Source: an uncultured Ruminococcus sp.
GTDB taxonomy: Bacteria > Bacillota > Clostridia > Oscillospirales > Acutalibacteraceae
DNA length: 64,000 bases
Assembly: GCA_902794395.1 (NCBI GenBank)
Contig: CADBHB010000005.1
Coordinates: forward strand, 62,001-126,000
Direction: 5' to 3'
Shown here: positions 1-8,493 of the stretch, one piece after another
How positions within the stretch are numbered: the first letter of the stretch is position 1
Layout: each line of letters opens with the position of its first letter
Position numbers and translations under genes: made by a program
The notes under the pieces: model-generated
Databases searched by the model: none
Told to the model about the DNA's origin: nothing
Seen by the model: only the letters and a program-made list of their open reading frames with translations

Positions 1-1281
1 AAAGGAAGCTTCTCCCTGTTCGAGCAGAACACCCGTGTCGGGGGCAGCGCCTTTTACATCCCTGTACACCTCGTAGCGCACAGCGGTGTCGGGCTGCGCG
101 GTATGGCAGGTGATCTGCGCGAGGTAGGAGTCCTCCTCGGCGTCAAACACATTCGCGGTCTTGGTTTCCGAGTCGTAGTCCGTGTCGCCGTACCAGCAGG
201 TCATCATCAGGTCGTACTGGTCGTAGTTAGTTGAGGAGGGGCTTTCCCCTGCGGAGCCGTCAAACTCGAAGCTCATGGCTGAAACTATGCTCTGGTCGTA
301 ATAGGAGAGGTAGAAGTAGCCGCTGCCCTCTATTCCCCAGCTGCCCCAGCTGTTTTTGACGATGAAGGCGCCATCCCCGGGAGGGGTGCTGTTTTTGATG
401 AGCTTGCCCGACTTGGAGTGACGGGTGAAGTTGTCCTTGGAGTAATTGTCGTCGTAGCCTACTACGGTTACCGCGTGGTCGGCGGTGTAGGGATAGTTGT
501 TGTAGAGCGTCCAGTTGGTTTCGTTCCAGCGCGAGCCTGAGGCATAGAACGCTATGACCACGGCGCGTCCCTGAGCGATCTCGGATCTAATGCTGTTGAC
601 GCCCTCCTGACTGAAAGCATAGCTGCCGCTTTCGTCCTTGCCCGCAGGAGAGGGCAGCATACGGGTGGAGCGGAGCACCGCGTCGGAAGAGGCGTTGCGG
701 TACTGCGCGTTAAGCGGCAGGGTCCATCCCCCGTTGGCGGAGTTGCCGCTGTATACAAACGGATAAGCTCCGTCTACGCTGACGCTTTCATCAACGGGAC
801 CGAAGCCCGAAGCGAAGAAATCCGCGCCCTGGACGAACTCGCCGCCCATGTTATAAGCGGAGTTTGGCATTTTTGACTCAGCCTCGGTGAGGTCAAAGCC
901 CTCGCCTACCTGAGAAGCGCGTACCCTTCCCTGCTCCACATCATCCTCGGTGATGCCGTGGTAGATGTACCACACGATGTGCTTTTCGGAAAAATTGACA
1001 GTGTTGTTCTCCTCACCCGCGGGAACGCCCAGATCATTCGCCGTGAGATACGAGGTCTCCGCGGCGGCGGCAAGGGCAAACGACCAGCAGGAGCCGAAGG
1101 GCGCCTGGTTCTTGGCGGGCGTGACGTAGTTTTTGCCGTTGAAGTTCCTTAAATCGACCGCAGAGGGCAGCGCGTCCCCAGTCTGTCGGGTTGAAGCCGC
1201 TGCTGCCGAAATACTGTTGGCGGAGACAGTCGCAGGAACAAGCAAAGCGGTAAGCAGCACGCCGATCATTCTTTTTTTCAT
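1..1281 (-). CDS. Secreted C1A (papain-like) cysteine peptidase, 3' end outside window
   Basis: Reading the minus strand from the ATG at 1281 gives an open frame to the window edge, about 427 codons, so the C-terminus is missing. Residues 1-29 form a signal peptide. The papain triad is visible: Cys65 in FGSCWSF, the His in ADHAVTVVGYDD, and the Asn in IVKNSWG. A region after the peptidase (from about residue 350) looks like the lectin-like domain that often follows bacterial surface C1 peptidases. The gene has a GGAGG-type ribosome site just upstream of 1281. It is divergent from the amidohydrolase gene. The likely role is extracellular or surface protein degradation; the substrate is unknown. 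A dockerin could lie beyond the edge, as in neighbouring secreted proteins, but that cannot be seen. Confidence 0.88.
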   Translation of the reverse strand, partial: MKKRMIGVLLTALLVPATVSANSISAAAASTRQTGDALPSAVDLRNFNGKNYVTPAKNQAPFGSCWSFALAAAAETSYLTANDLGVPAGEENNTVNFSEKHIVWYIYHGITEDDVEQGRVRASQVGEGFDLTEAESKMPNSAYNMGGEFVQGADFFASGFGPVDESVSVDGAYPFVYSGNSANGGWTLPLNAQYRNASSDAVLRSTRMLPSPAGKDESGSYAFSQEGVNSIRSEIAQGRAVVIAFYASGSRWNETNWTLYNNYPYTADHAVTVVGYDDNYSKDNFTRHSKSGKLIKNSTPPGDGAFIVKNSWGSWGIEGSGYFYLSYYDQSIVSAMSFEFDGSAGESPSSTNYDQYDLMMTCWYGDTDYDSETKTANVFDAEEDSYLAQITCHTAQPDTAVRYEVYRDVKGAAPDTGVLLEQGEASF

Positions 1282-1362
1282 AGTCAGTTCCTCCCTGTTT
1301 TTTACTTTAACCGTTATTATGGTTTAATTATAAATGACGCATCTAAAGTTTATCTGAAGATA

Positions 1363-1391
1363 TTGTCTTTTTTAAATAAATCTTTTATAAT
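1363..1391 (+). promoter_or_regulatory. Sigma-A type promoter for the amidohydrolase gene
   Basis: TTGTCT, a 17-base spacer and TATAAT, lying 63 bases upstream of the ATG at 1455. The -10 box is perfect. The rest of 1282-1454 is AT-rich divergent promoter space; on the minus strand a TATAAT precedes the peptidase gene but I see no good -35 box there. Confidence 0.55.
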
Positions 1392-1454
1392 TTAATAGGC
1401 GAGGTCCTCAAGACTGTAACCGCCGCAGGACGATTTGAAACAAGGTGAGCAACA

Positions 1455-2270
1455 ATGATAATCGACAGTCATACACACATAGGCATACTTCCGCCCTTTA
1501 ATATGACGACGGAGGATCTGCTGTATTCGATGGAGCGCTACGGAATAGACTTTTCGCTGGTAAGCAATATAGAGGCGGCGGAGTTTGACCACATGGGCAA
1601 CCCCGTGCCGCCCGAATGGCAGAAGCCGCAGAACGAACTGCTGAAAGTCACGCTGGACGCGGCGCGCAGCTCGAACGGAAGGCTGGGCGTGCTGCCCTGG
1701 CTGAAAATACGGCAGGAGCTGCCCGACGGGGAGTTTATAAAGCTGGTTAAAGCCGACCGCGACCTGATATACGGCTTTAAGCTCCACCCCTTCCACTCCC
1801 GCGCCGCGCCCGATGATGAACGGCTGGAGCCTGTGTACCGTTTGGCGGCAGAGCTTGGTCTGCCTGTCGTGTCGCACACAGGCGGCTGTGAGGAGGCTAT
1901 GTCGCCCCATCTGTACAACGCGGCAAAACGCCATCCCGAGATAGACTTTGTGATGGTGCATATGGATTTGGGCACCGACAACAAAACGGCGCTGGAGCTG
2001 CTGGGCGAGCTGCCGAATCTATACGGAGACACCACCTGGGTGCCTGTTCACACTACCGTGGAGGCTATCCGCCGCTTCGGCAGCAAGAAGATGATATTCG
2101 GCACCGACAACCCCATTGACGGCAAAGACACCCTGCTGCACAATAAAACCGGCGACCGCTCGCTTTATCAGCAGTATTTCAACGAGCTAAGAGAGCTGAT
2201 ACCCGAGGAGGCATATGAGGATTTGATGTGGCGCAACGCAGCGAGGGTCTTTTCGATCGATCATTTATAA
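1455..2270 (+). CDS. Amidohydrolase-family metal-dependent hydrolase (TIM barrel)
   Basis: 271 residues, the usual size for an Amidohydro_2-type enzyme. The N-terminus carries the metal-binding SHTHIG motif. Later likely ligands or active-site residues are the Lys and His in FKLHPFHS, the His in VSHTGG, the His in VMVHMD and the Asp in FGTDNP near residue 220. No signal peptide, so cytoplasmic. Such enzymes hydrolyse or decarboxylate small amide, ester or ring substrates; nothing here indicates which. The start is preceded by AAGGTGAG. The gene stands alone, with its own promoter and a strong terminator. A TatD-like nuclease is a less likely alternative because the TatD motif set is incomplete. 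Confidence 0.85.
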   Translation: MIIDSHTHIGILPPFNMTTEDLLYSMERYGIDFSLVSNIEAAEFDHMGNPVPPEWQKPQNELLKVTLDAARSSNGRLGVLPWLKIRQELPDGEFIKLVKADRDLIYGFKLHPFHSRAAPDDERLEPVYRLAAELGLPVVSHTGGCEEAMSPHLYNAAKRHPEIDFVMVHMDLGTDNKTALELLGELPNLYGDTTWVPVHTTVEAIRRFGSKKMIFGTDNPIDGKDTLLHNKTGDRSLYQQYFNELRELIPEEAYEDLMWRNAARVFSIDHL

Positions 2271-2290
2271 TAACCATACACTCAGACAAG

Positions 2291-2338
2291 AACACATCCC
2301 CGAAGAACATAAGCTTCGGGGATGTGTTGTTTATTTAT
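2291..2338 (+). terminator. Rho-independent terminator of the amidohydrolase gene
   Basis: A perfect 15-base-pair stem (2291-2305 with 2314-2328), an 8-base loop, and a T-rich tail from 2327. Confidence 0.85.
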
Positions 2339-2358
2339 CTGCAAGTGATAAAGCTTTT

Positions 2359-5300
2359 TTACTTTTTTGTAACGCCGTCGCCGTAGATGGTCGTCCAGTC
2401 GTTCTTCATGGATACAGCCGTCCAGCCGTTTTCCTCGCAGCTGCGGCGCATATTCTCCGCCTTAACAAGATTGCCGTTCTCGCGCTCGAGGTCGTCACAG
2501 CAAAGCAGGTAGGCGCCGCTCTTGTACTTGTTGTTGGTGATGGTGTAGTTTGCCATAGCCGCGTCGCCGGAGCTGTTGCCGAACGCCAGCACAGGCTGCA
2601 GACCTATCTCCTGTTCGATAACGCTGACCTTGTTCATCTTGAGGTTCTTGATGATGAACTCGCCGCCCGTTACAAGCTCGTCGTCCTGAGTGAAGGTGTA
2701 GTCGAGTCCGTTTTTGCCGTTTTGACCTGTCGCCACCAGACTTTCGTCGGAGCCTATCATTTGGGCGAGCGGGATATTTACGGTGCCGTCGGCGAGTCCG
2801 CGAGTGATGAGGCGGTCGGTGCCGCTGACGATATACACCTTGAAGTCGTTTGCCTGCAAATACTCCACTACCTGAAGCATGGGCTTGTAGAAAGCCTGAC
2901 CGTTGGTCATGCCTGTGTAGCTGTCCATGGGCGTGTCGCGGTACGCCTTTACATAGGCTTCAAACTCGGTTGGGGTCATGCCCTTGAAGGCGGTGGCTAC
3001 AGCCGTGCCGTGACGCACGTCAAGCCCCTTGGGATATACGCCTGTATCAAAATAGGTCTTGATTTCGGCGCAGACTTCCTTTTCAAAATCGCTCGCCTTG
3101 TCCTTGTAGTCGGGGTCCTCCATCACTCTGTAGTAAAGCAGCTTGTGATCGAAGTAGCCGGGGTCGGTCTCGCAGCAGAGCGTACCGTCCATATCAAATA
3201 CCGCGACGCGGTTTTCAACGGGGATGAAATCCTCGGAGTTTTCATCGGTGACAGTTTGAATATAGCTTATGAGCCGCGATTTCAGCGGAGCGCTGTTAGT
3301 CCAGAGCGAGAGCGCGTTGACAGCGTCCATCGGGTAGCCGATGCCCGCCGGAGCGTTTGCTTTGGCCAAATAGAGCTGGATAGCCGTTACATCGGCAACA
3401 TTCACATTTCCGTCGCCGTCAACATCAGCCGCCTCGAGGTTGAAGGTGTCGGGCATCGGGTATTCGGCGAGGTATTTTTGAATGTCTGTAGCGTCCGCTA
3501 TGGTCACCTTGCCGTCGCCGTTTGCGTCGCCCCTGATAACCTCGGCATAGGGATCCTTATAGGCGCCGCTGCTTTGAGGCAGCAGGCTCAGCTTCCAGCC
3601 CTGTTTGCCTTCGGTCTTTATCTGACGGATGTAATAGATACCGTCGCGGGTGGTGACACAGGAGGCGTATTTGCCGCAGTTGTCGCTGAGAGAATCGGAG
3701 GTGGTGTAATACATCGGCTCGATGCGGTCGGCAGAGGTGTTGTAGAGGAACACGTTTCCGCCGCCCTCTGCCGAGGAGCCTACGAATACCAGACCGTTTC
3801 TTACGGCTGCGATGGGCTCATGGCGAATGATATTGTTATAGTCGCCGGAGAATCTTCCTATCAGCTCAATGTCGTTCTTTCTCTCCCATTTTTCGCCGTC
3901 AAAGCAGAATACGGAATTACTAAGCCTTTCTTCGGAGGGAAGCTCGTCATCGTTAAGGTAGCCGAACATCGCGTAGAGCTTTCCGTTTGACGCGGCGAAG
4001 TCGATGCCTACAGCGTTGTAGGGCAGCTCGGGCTCCTCGGTCCATTTTTTGGTATTGAGATCAAGGCTGTACATAAGAAGCGATTCCTTCGCCTCCATGG
4101 ATTGATCCATAGAGGTGCTGATAATGTAGAGCTTGCCGCCGCAGGCGCAGACCGTCACGGCTCCCGAATACTCGGTGTAGTCCAGATCGGGAGGCAGCTG
4201 AGCTATGCCGGTGAAGCTCCAATGAGGATCGGGGTCGTTGAGGTCAAACGAACCCAGATACCAGGTGTCATCCTCAAATACCGGCTCGATCTCTTCTTCG
4301 TTGCCCTCGCCGTTATCATCACCGTCGCCGTCATATCCGCCGTCTTCGCTGTTGTTGTCATCGCCGTCGTCGTTATTATCTTCGTCATCGTCCCCGAAAT
4401 CATCGGGAGGTGTTGCCTGCGCAAGAATATAAATCACGCCGTTTTCGTTTGCGGGAACGTCGGTATTTACAAAGAAGTATTGATAGCGGTTATAAAGCAT
4501 GTAGCGGTCGGCGCCGTTTTGCTCGAGGTATTCAACCAGCGATTCCGCAACATAGGAGCCCTTTATGGTGTTGAACTGTTTGCCGTCGAACTTGGAGACC
4601 TCGCCTGTTTTGCTATTAAAGCCGAAGAGGTTTTCGCCGTTTTTGTCCGTGAGCAGGACAGGCGAAAGCAGCTCATCCGTGACAGCTATAAATTCGGTGC
4701 CTTCTCTTTCGTAATGCGCGTCTAACGTCTTCATTTCGGAGCTGATCGGAGTAAGCGCCCTCTGACCCTTTACAAGGAAAAACTTGCCTGTACCGCTGAC
4801 TCCGTCGGGGGTAGTCACGGTAAATTCCGTGTAGGTAGAGAACAGGCTCTTGGCGCCGCGGATAACGAGCTGACTGCCGTTTGCCGAGTACTCTACAGTC
4901 ATTTTTGCGGGAAGCGCCTGCTTCTGCGCGTTGTCGTCGCAGAGACTTCTGTAGGTAACGGTGCTGCCCTCGCAGAGGTTCTCGCCCTTGAGGGTGATGG
5001 TTTCATTATCGACGTCGCAGACCGCGTCGGTGACAGCGGGCACACGCGCGTCGAGCTTGGAAAGATCAAGGTAGCCGCCCGTGGAGCAGAGGTCCTTGAA
5101 TTCATCTGTCTGAGTGACACAGGAGAGCACCTTGGTGCGGATGCGTTTTGCGTAATCGCCGCCGGACTCTCCCTCCTGACGCGGGTTGAGCGCCGCTATG
5201 AGCGCGCCGCCGCCGCAGGCAGCGGGACAAGCCATGGAGGTGCCGGACATTACGTCGTAGGACTCCTCGGCTTCAAGCTCCGCGTCGGGCTTGCTGATAG

Positions 5301-7350
5301 CTATGCTGTCGAGATAGAGGCTGAGGTCGTGACCGTCTTCATTGGTAGCCGCGACGTACAGACCGAAGCCCAGCTCCTTGTCGCCTGCCTCCTCGGCGCT
5401 GAGAAGACTGACTATCTTTTGGTCTAAGGCGCCTTTAGAGGAGGTATTAGTGGCGTGACGCTGCACCTTATCGTTACTGGCTTTTGTGTGGCAGAGTAAA
5501 ACACCGCCCGGAACGAACACGTCCTGTCTGCCGGTAAGCGCGTATCTGCCGTCGTCACCCACGCTGACTTCGCCGCAGTAGAAGTCAGCGTTTGAACCTT
5601 CAGGGTCGGCGACAGACTCGGCGGATACCGAGAAGAAGGTGTTGTCGTCGCCCGTGGTAAGGGGGTTCTTTTCGTATGGGAAGTAAATGAAGTACTCCTC
5701 GCCGGGCTGAACGTTCTTTACGGTGACCTTCAGCCTGTAGGGTTCATTGGGGATCAAGTGTCTGCCCTGCTCTACCGATAGCTCAAGCTCGGCGGCGTCC
5801 GCGATCTCGATCTCTTCACTTTCGTCGAGCTGCTGCTTGACAAATTTGATCTCGCCGAAGGATTTGACTCCTTCGCCTGCCTTAGAGCCTGTTGAGGGGG
5901 TGATCTTGCCGTCCTTTACCTGTGTTTCCGCGTTGAACACACCGTAGTAATCGGTGGTAGCGTTGAGCTTGTCCGCGGAATATGTATCGGGAAAATAATT
6001 TTTATAGGCAACTGTGGAAAAAATATTCATACCGGGCGCGAAAAGATCGACGCTCGACTTGCCGTAATTGGAAAACGACGTCGCCTCTCCGGTAATATCA
6101 GCCGCTCCGACGCTGACAGCGTATTCGCTGTCCGTATTGCAGGGGTCAATCATAGAGCGGTCGGTGTTATCGCCCGCATTTCCGGCGGCAATGTAGGAGA
6201 CGACTCCGTCCTCGCCGATAAGATTGATGACCTCGTCGAAAATATCGGAGTAATCGTTTCCGCCCCATGAGTTGTTGACGGCAACGACGTTTACGCCGCC
6301 CTGAGCAGCCTTGTGGATATAGCTGAACGCGCCGAAGGTAGCGTAGGCGGTTGATGAACAGAACATGCCCGACATGGTTTTGAGCGCCATGATCTTGACA
6401 TTCGCTTTGGAGGCGATGCCTGCCACGCCCTTGAGGTTGTTTGCCTGCGCAGCGATTATGCCCGCGCAGTGCGTGCCGTGACCCGTTTCATCCTGATTGC
6501 TTTTGGTGTTGTTGTCGGCAAAGTTGTAGCCGTGCTTACCCCTTAAGCCGATGTTGCCGGGGTTTGTCCACATGACGTCCTTTAAGTCCTCGTGGCTGTC
6601 CAGCACACCGCTGTCGATAACGGCTACAACTACCTCGTTGTCGGTGTTTGACAGCTTTTTCCAGCCGGAAGCCGCGTTTACTGACAGCGCCGACTCGGGA
6701 TCGGCGCCTCGGTCATCCGCGCTGTCGCCGCCTGTGTTTTTCGCCGCGGGCGAGTTGACGTTATAGAGAAAACCGCTGTACTCGTCGTTGAGCGAATAGT
6801 CGTCAAGGGCTGTCTGATTGAAAATGTAGTTTGGCTCGACCTTTACGACGTTTTTGTTGCCGCTGAGCATTTGGATGAGCGCAGCGGTGTCGTACTTGTC
6901 CGAGGACACCAGAGCGATGGTAAGTCCGTCGGAAGGCTCGGCGCCTATTTCGGCACCGACAGGCGCGCTTGACTTGCCGCTCACGGCGGGGGTGTCGAAC
7001 ACCACGGTATCCTCAAGCACAAAGTCGTCACCGAGGCTTTTTGAGAGGATGCCTACCTCATCGTCGGCTACCGAAAGCGCTTCATTTTTTGAGTACGAAG
7101 CGTCCATAGTATCGCCGAAATCCGCTCCGACCGGCTCTAACGCATCCTTGTCGGCGGTCGTTTTCGTGTCGATGGCGGTGTTTTTGAACAGCACTACCAC
7201 CTGATTAGGCACATATGTGCCCTCTTCCAAAGTCAAGCCCTCCGAGGGCGGCGCTGTTTGCGCGCCTGCTTCAAAGGGAACGACTGCGAACAGACTGACT
7301 GCCAAAATTACCGACAGCAGTATGCTCAATGGCCTTTTGATTTTTCGCAT
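2359..7350 (-). CDS. Secreted subtilisin (S8) protease with dockerin and C-terminal HAD phosphatase-like domain
   Basis: 1663 residues. A signal peptide spans 1-30. The propeptide-like part is followed by an S8 protease: Asp246 in VIDSGVLD, His291 in GHGTHCAG, Asn391 as oxyanion residue, Ser705 in SGTSMACP. About 300 residues separate Asn391 and Ser705, so an extra domain (roughly 445-695) is inserted in the catalytic fold. Beyond it come beta-rich, kelch-like segments, an Asp/Glu/Asn-rich acidic linker near 980-1030, and a two-repeat type I dockerin (about 1275-1335). The last 280 residues form a HAD-superfamily domain: FDMDGT (Asp1386, Asp1388), IVSGTDR and FGNSSGDAAM. The dockerin predicts docking to a cohesin scaffold. 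A protease and a phosphatase-like module on one dockerin chain is unusual. The ribosome site is AAGGAGGAAG. Confidence 0.9.
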   Translation of the reverse strand: MRKIKRPLSILLSVILAVSLFAVVPFEAGAQTAPPSEGLTLEEGTYVPNQVVVLFKNTAIDTKTTADKDALEPVGADFGDTMDASYSKNEALSVADDEVGILSKSLGDDFVLEDTVVFDTPAVSGKSSAPVGAEIGAEPSDGLTIALVSSDKYDTAALIQMLSGNKNVVKVEPNYIFNQTALDDYSLNDEYSGFLYNVNSPAAKNTGGDSADDRGADPESALSVNAASGWKKLSNTDNEVVVAVIDSGVLDSHEDLKDVMWTNPGNIGLRGKHGYNFADNNTKSNQDETGHGTHCAGIIAAQANNLKGVAGIASKANVKIMALKTMSGMFCSSTAYATFGAFSYIHKAAQGGVNVVAVNNSWGGNDYSDIFDEVINLIGEDGVVSYIAAGNAGDNTDRSMIDPCNTDSEYAVSVGAADITGEATSFSNYGKSSVDLFAPGMNIFSTVAYKNYFPDTYSADKLNATTDYYGVFNAETQVKDGKITPSTGSKAGEGVKSFGEIKFVKQQLDESEEIEIADAAELELSVEQGRHLIPNEPYRLKVTVKNVQPGEEYFIYFPYEKNPLTTGDDNTFFSVSAESVADPEGSNADFYCGEVSVGDDGRYALTGRQDVFVPGGVLLCHTKASNDKVQRHATNTSSKGALDQKIVSLLSAEEAGDKELGFGLYVAATNEDGHDLSLYLDSIAISKPDAELEAEESYDVMSGTSMACPAACGGGALIAALNPRQEGESGGDYAKRIRTKVLSCVTQTDEFKDLCSTGGYLDLSKLDARVPAVTDAVCDVDNETITLKGENLCEGSTVTYRSLCDDNAQKQALPAKMTVEYSANGSQLVIRGAKSLFSTYTEFTVTTPDGVSGTGKFFLVKGQRALTPISSEMKTLDAHYEREGTEFIAVTDELLSPVLLTDKNGENLFGFNSKTGEVSKFDGKQFNTIKGSYVAESLVEYLEQNGADRYMLYNRYQYFFVNTDVPANENGVIYILAQATPPDDFGDDDEDNNDDGDDNNSEDGGYDGDGDDNGEGNEEEIEPVFEDDTWYLGSFDLNDPDPHWSFTGIAQLPPDLDYTEYSGAVTVCACGGKLYIISTSMDQSMEAKESLLMYSLDLNTKKWTEEPELPYNAVGIDFAASNGKLYAMFGYLNDDELPSEERLSNSVFCFDGEKWERKNDIELIGRFSGDYNNIIRHEPIAAVRNGLVFVGSSAEGGGNVFLYNTSADRIEPMYYTTSDSLSDNCGKYASCVTTRDGIYYIRQIKTEGKQGWKLSLLPQSSGAYKDPYAEVIRGDANGDGKVTIADATDIQKYLAEYPMPDTFNLEAADVDGDGNVNVADVTAIQLYLAKANAPAGIGYPMDAVNALSLWTNSAPLKSRLISYIQTVTDENSEDFIPVENRVAVFDMDGTLCCETDPGYFDHKLLYYRVMEDPDYKDKASDFEKEVCAEIKTYFDTGVYPKGLDVRHGTAVATAFKGMTPTEFEAYVKAYRDTPMDSYTGMTNGQAFYKPMLQVVEYLQANDFKVYIVSGTDRLITRGLADGTVNIPLAQMIGSDESLVATGQNGKNGLDYTFTQDDELVTGGEFIIKNLKMNKVSVIEQEIGLQPVLAFGNSSGDAAMANYTITNNKYKSGAYLLCCDDLERENGNLVKAENMRRSCEENGWTAVSMKNDWTTIYGDGVTKK

Positions 7351-7413
7351 TGATCTTCCTCCTTGTTATGATTTGATGTGATCTGTGTCGATCTGTATTG
7401 TATATACCTGATA

Positions 7414-7442
7414 ATTGTATCACAAAACCGAAAAAATGTCAT
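7414..7442 (-). promoter_or_regulatory. Probable promoter of the subtilisin-dockerin gene
   Basis: Minus strand ATGACA, 17 bases, TACAAT, with the -10 box 64 bases upstream of the start codon. Both boxes differ from consensus by one base. Confidence 0.5.
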
Positions 7443-7475
7443 TATTTAAAGAAAAAAAGCATAAAACTTTTTTTC

Positions 7476-7504
7476 TTGTATTATACTCCCGCTTGTGATA
7501 AAAT
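7476..7504 (+). promoter_or_regulatory. Probable promoter of the CmpB-like membrane gene
   Basis: Plus strand TTGTAT, 17 bases, TAAAAT, ending 58 bases before the ATG at 7563. Confidence 0.5.
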
Positions 7505-7562
7505 ATATTGGAAATAATCGGTCGTTTAGCTGACCTCAACAGCGTTTTTTACGGAGGAAAAA

Positions 7563-8309
7563 ATGAACATACTGCTTACCTTGGCGTTTTTGTTTTTTCT
7601 GGGTTCGGTGTTCGGATGGGTACTGGAGCTGCTGTACAGGCGGTTCCTTTCAAAGAACAACCCCGAAAAAAAGTGGATAAACCCCGGCTTTTGCGTAGGG
7701 CCGTACCTGCCGCTGTACGGCTCGGGGCTTTGCGTGCTGTATCTGATAGCCGGCATCAGCGATTATATCCGCTTTGGAAGCAAGCTCGCCGACACCGTCG
7801 TTTTGCTGCTTGCGATGGCGACGGCTATGACGGTGATAGAATACATAGCCGGTTTGATCTCTTACAAGGGCTTTCACGTAAGGCTTTGGGATTACACTGA
7901 GGAACGGGGCAACATACAGGGCATTATCTGCCCAAAATTCTCTTTGTTCTGGGGCATACTGGGAGTTGTGTACTATTATCTGGTGCACCCAAACATCCTT
8001 GACGCGCTTGACTGGCTGTCAAAGAATTTGGCTTCCTCGTTTTTTATCGGAGTGTTCTACGGCGTGTTCGTCATCGACCTCGTCTACTCCGCAAACCTCA
8101 TCACAAAGCTCAGAAGGCTGTCTGAGGAGTATCAGGTGGTCGTCCACTACGAGGAGCTTAAAGCAAAGATACGCTCCTATCAGGCAGATCGCAAAAGCAA
8201 GTACCGCTTCTTTCAGCCCTTCCGCTCCGACGGTACTCTGGCTGAGCATATCAAGGCGATGAAGGCTTCTATTGAGGAGCAAAAGGAAAAGCTTAAAAAA
8301 GAGAAATGA
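7563..8309 (+). CDS. Putative ABC-transporter type IV (CmpB-like) membrane protein
   Basis: 248 residues. The N-terminal 170 residues hold about five hydrophobic helices, and the family signature of the 'putative ABC-transporter type IV' group (PF06541 type) is recognisable: FGWVLELLYRRF near residue 17 followed by NPGFCVGPYLPLYGSG near 40-55. A cytoplasmic, Lys/Glu-rich, probably helical tail follows from about 195. The biochemical role of this family is not established; the ABC-transporter name rests on homology only, and no ATPase or binding protein lies nearby. A good GGAGG precedes the ATG. The gene is monocistronic between a promoter and a terminator. Confidence 0.75.
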   Translation: MNILLTLAFLFFLGSVFGWVLELLYRRFLSKNNPEKKWINPGFCVGPYLPLYGSGLCVLYLIAGISDYIRFGSKLADTVVLLLAMATAMTVIEYIAGLISYKGFHVRLWDYTEERGNIQGIICPKFSLFWGILGVVYYYLVHPNILDALDWLSKNLASSFFIGVFYGVFVIDLVYSANLITKLRRLSEEYQVVVHYEELKAKIRSYQADRKSKYRFFQPFRSDGTLAEHIKAMKASIEEQKEKLKKEK

Positions 8310-8314
8310 CAGAG

Positions 8315-8360
8315 AAAACCTGCGGGCGTCCCGTCTTTTAGGGCGTCAACAGGTTTTTTT
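8315..8360 (+). terminator. Terminator after the CmpB-like gene
   Basis: AAAACCTG (8315-8322) pairs with CAGGTTTT (8350-8357), with a GC-rich inner part and a run of seven T. Confidence 0.7.
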
Positions 8361-8422
8361 GCAAAACAAAAGCAAAGGCGCAAGTGATTATTTACGAATT
8401 ACAGGTGATTATTGATTTATTA

Positions 8423-8452
8423 TTGACAGATATATATGGGATATTGTACAAT
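8423..8452 (+). promoter_or_regulatory. Promoter of the InlB-repeat dockerin gene
   Basis: TTGACA, 18 bases, TACAAT; the -10 box ends 41 bases before the ATG at 8494. Consensus -35. Confidence 0.65.
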
Positions 8453-8493
8453 AAAATCATAGTAAACCACCCCTTGAAAAGGAGGCTTTCACC

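Noticed and set aside
4102-4725. Plus-strand frame antisense to the subtilisin gene
   Set aside because: Its hydrophobic repeats mirror the acidic linker codons of the real gene; other long plus-strand frames across 17.7-26.7 kb are the same kind of shadow.
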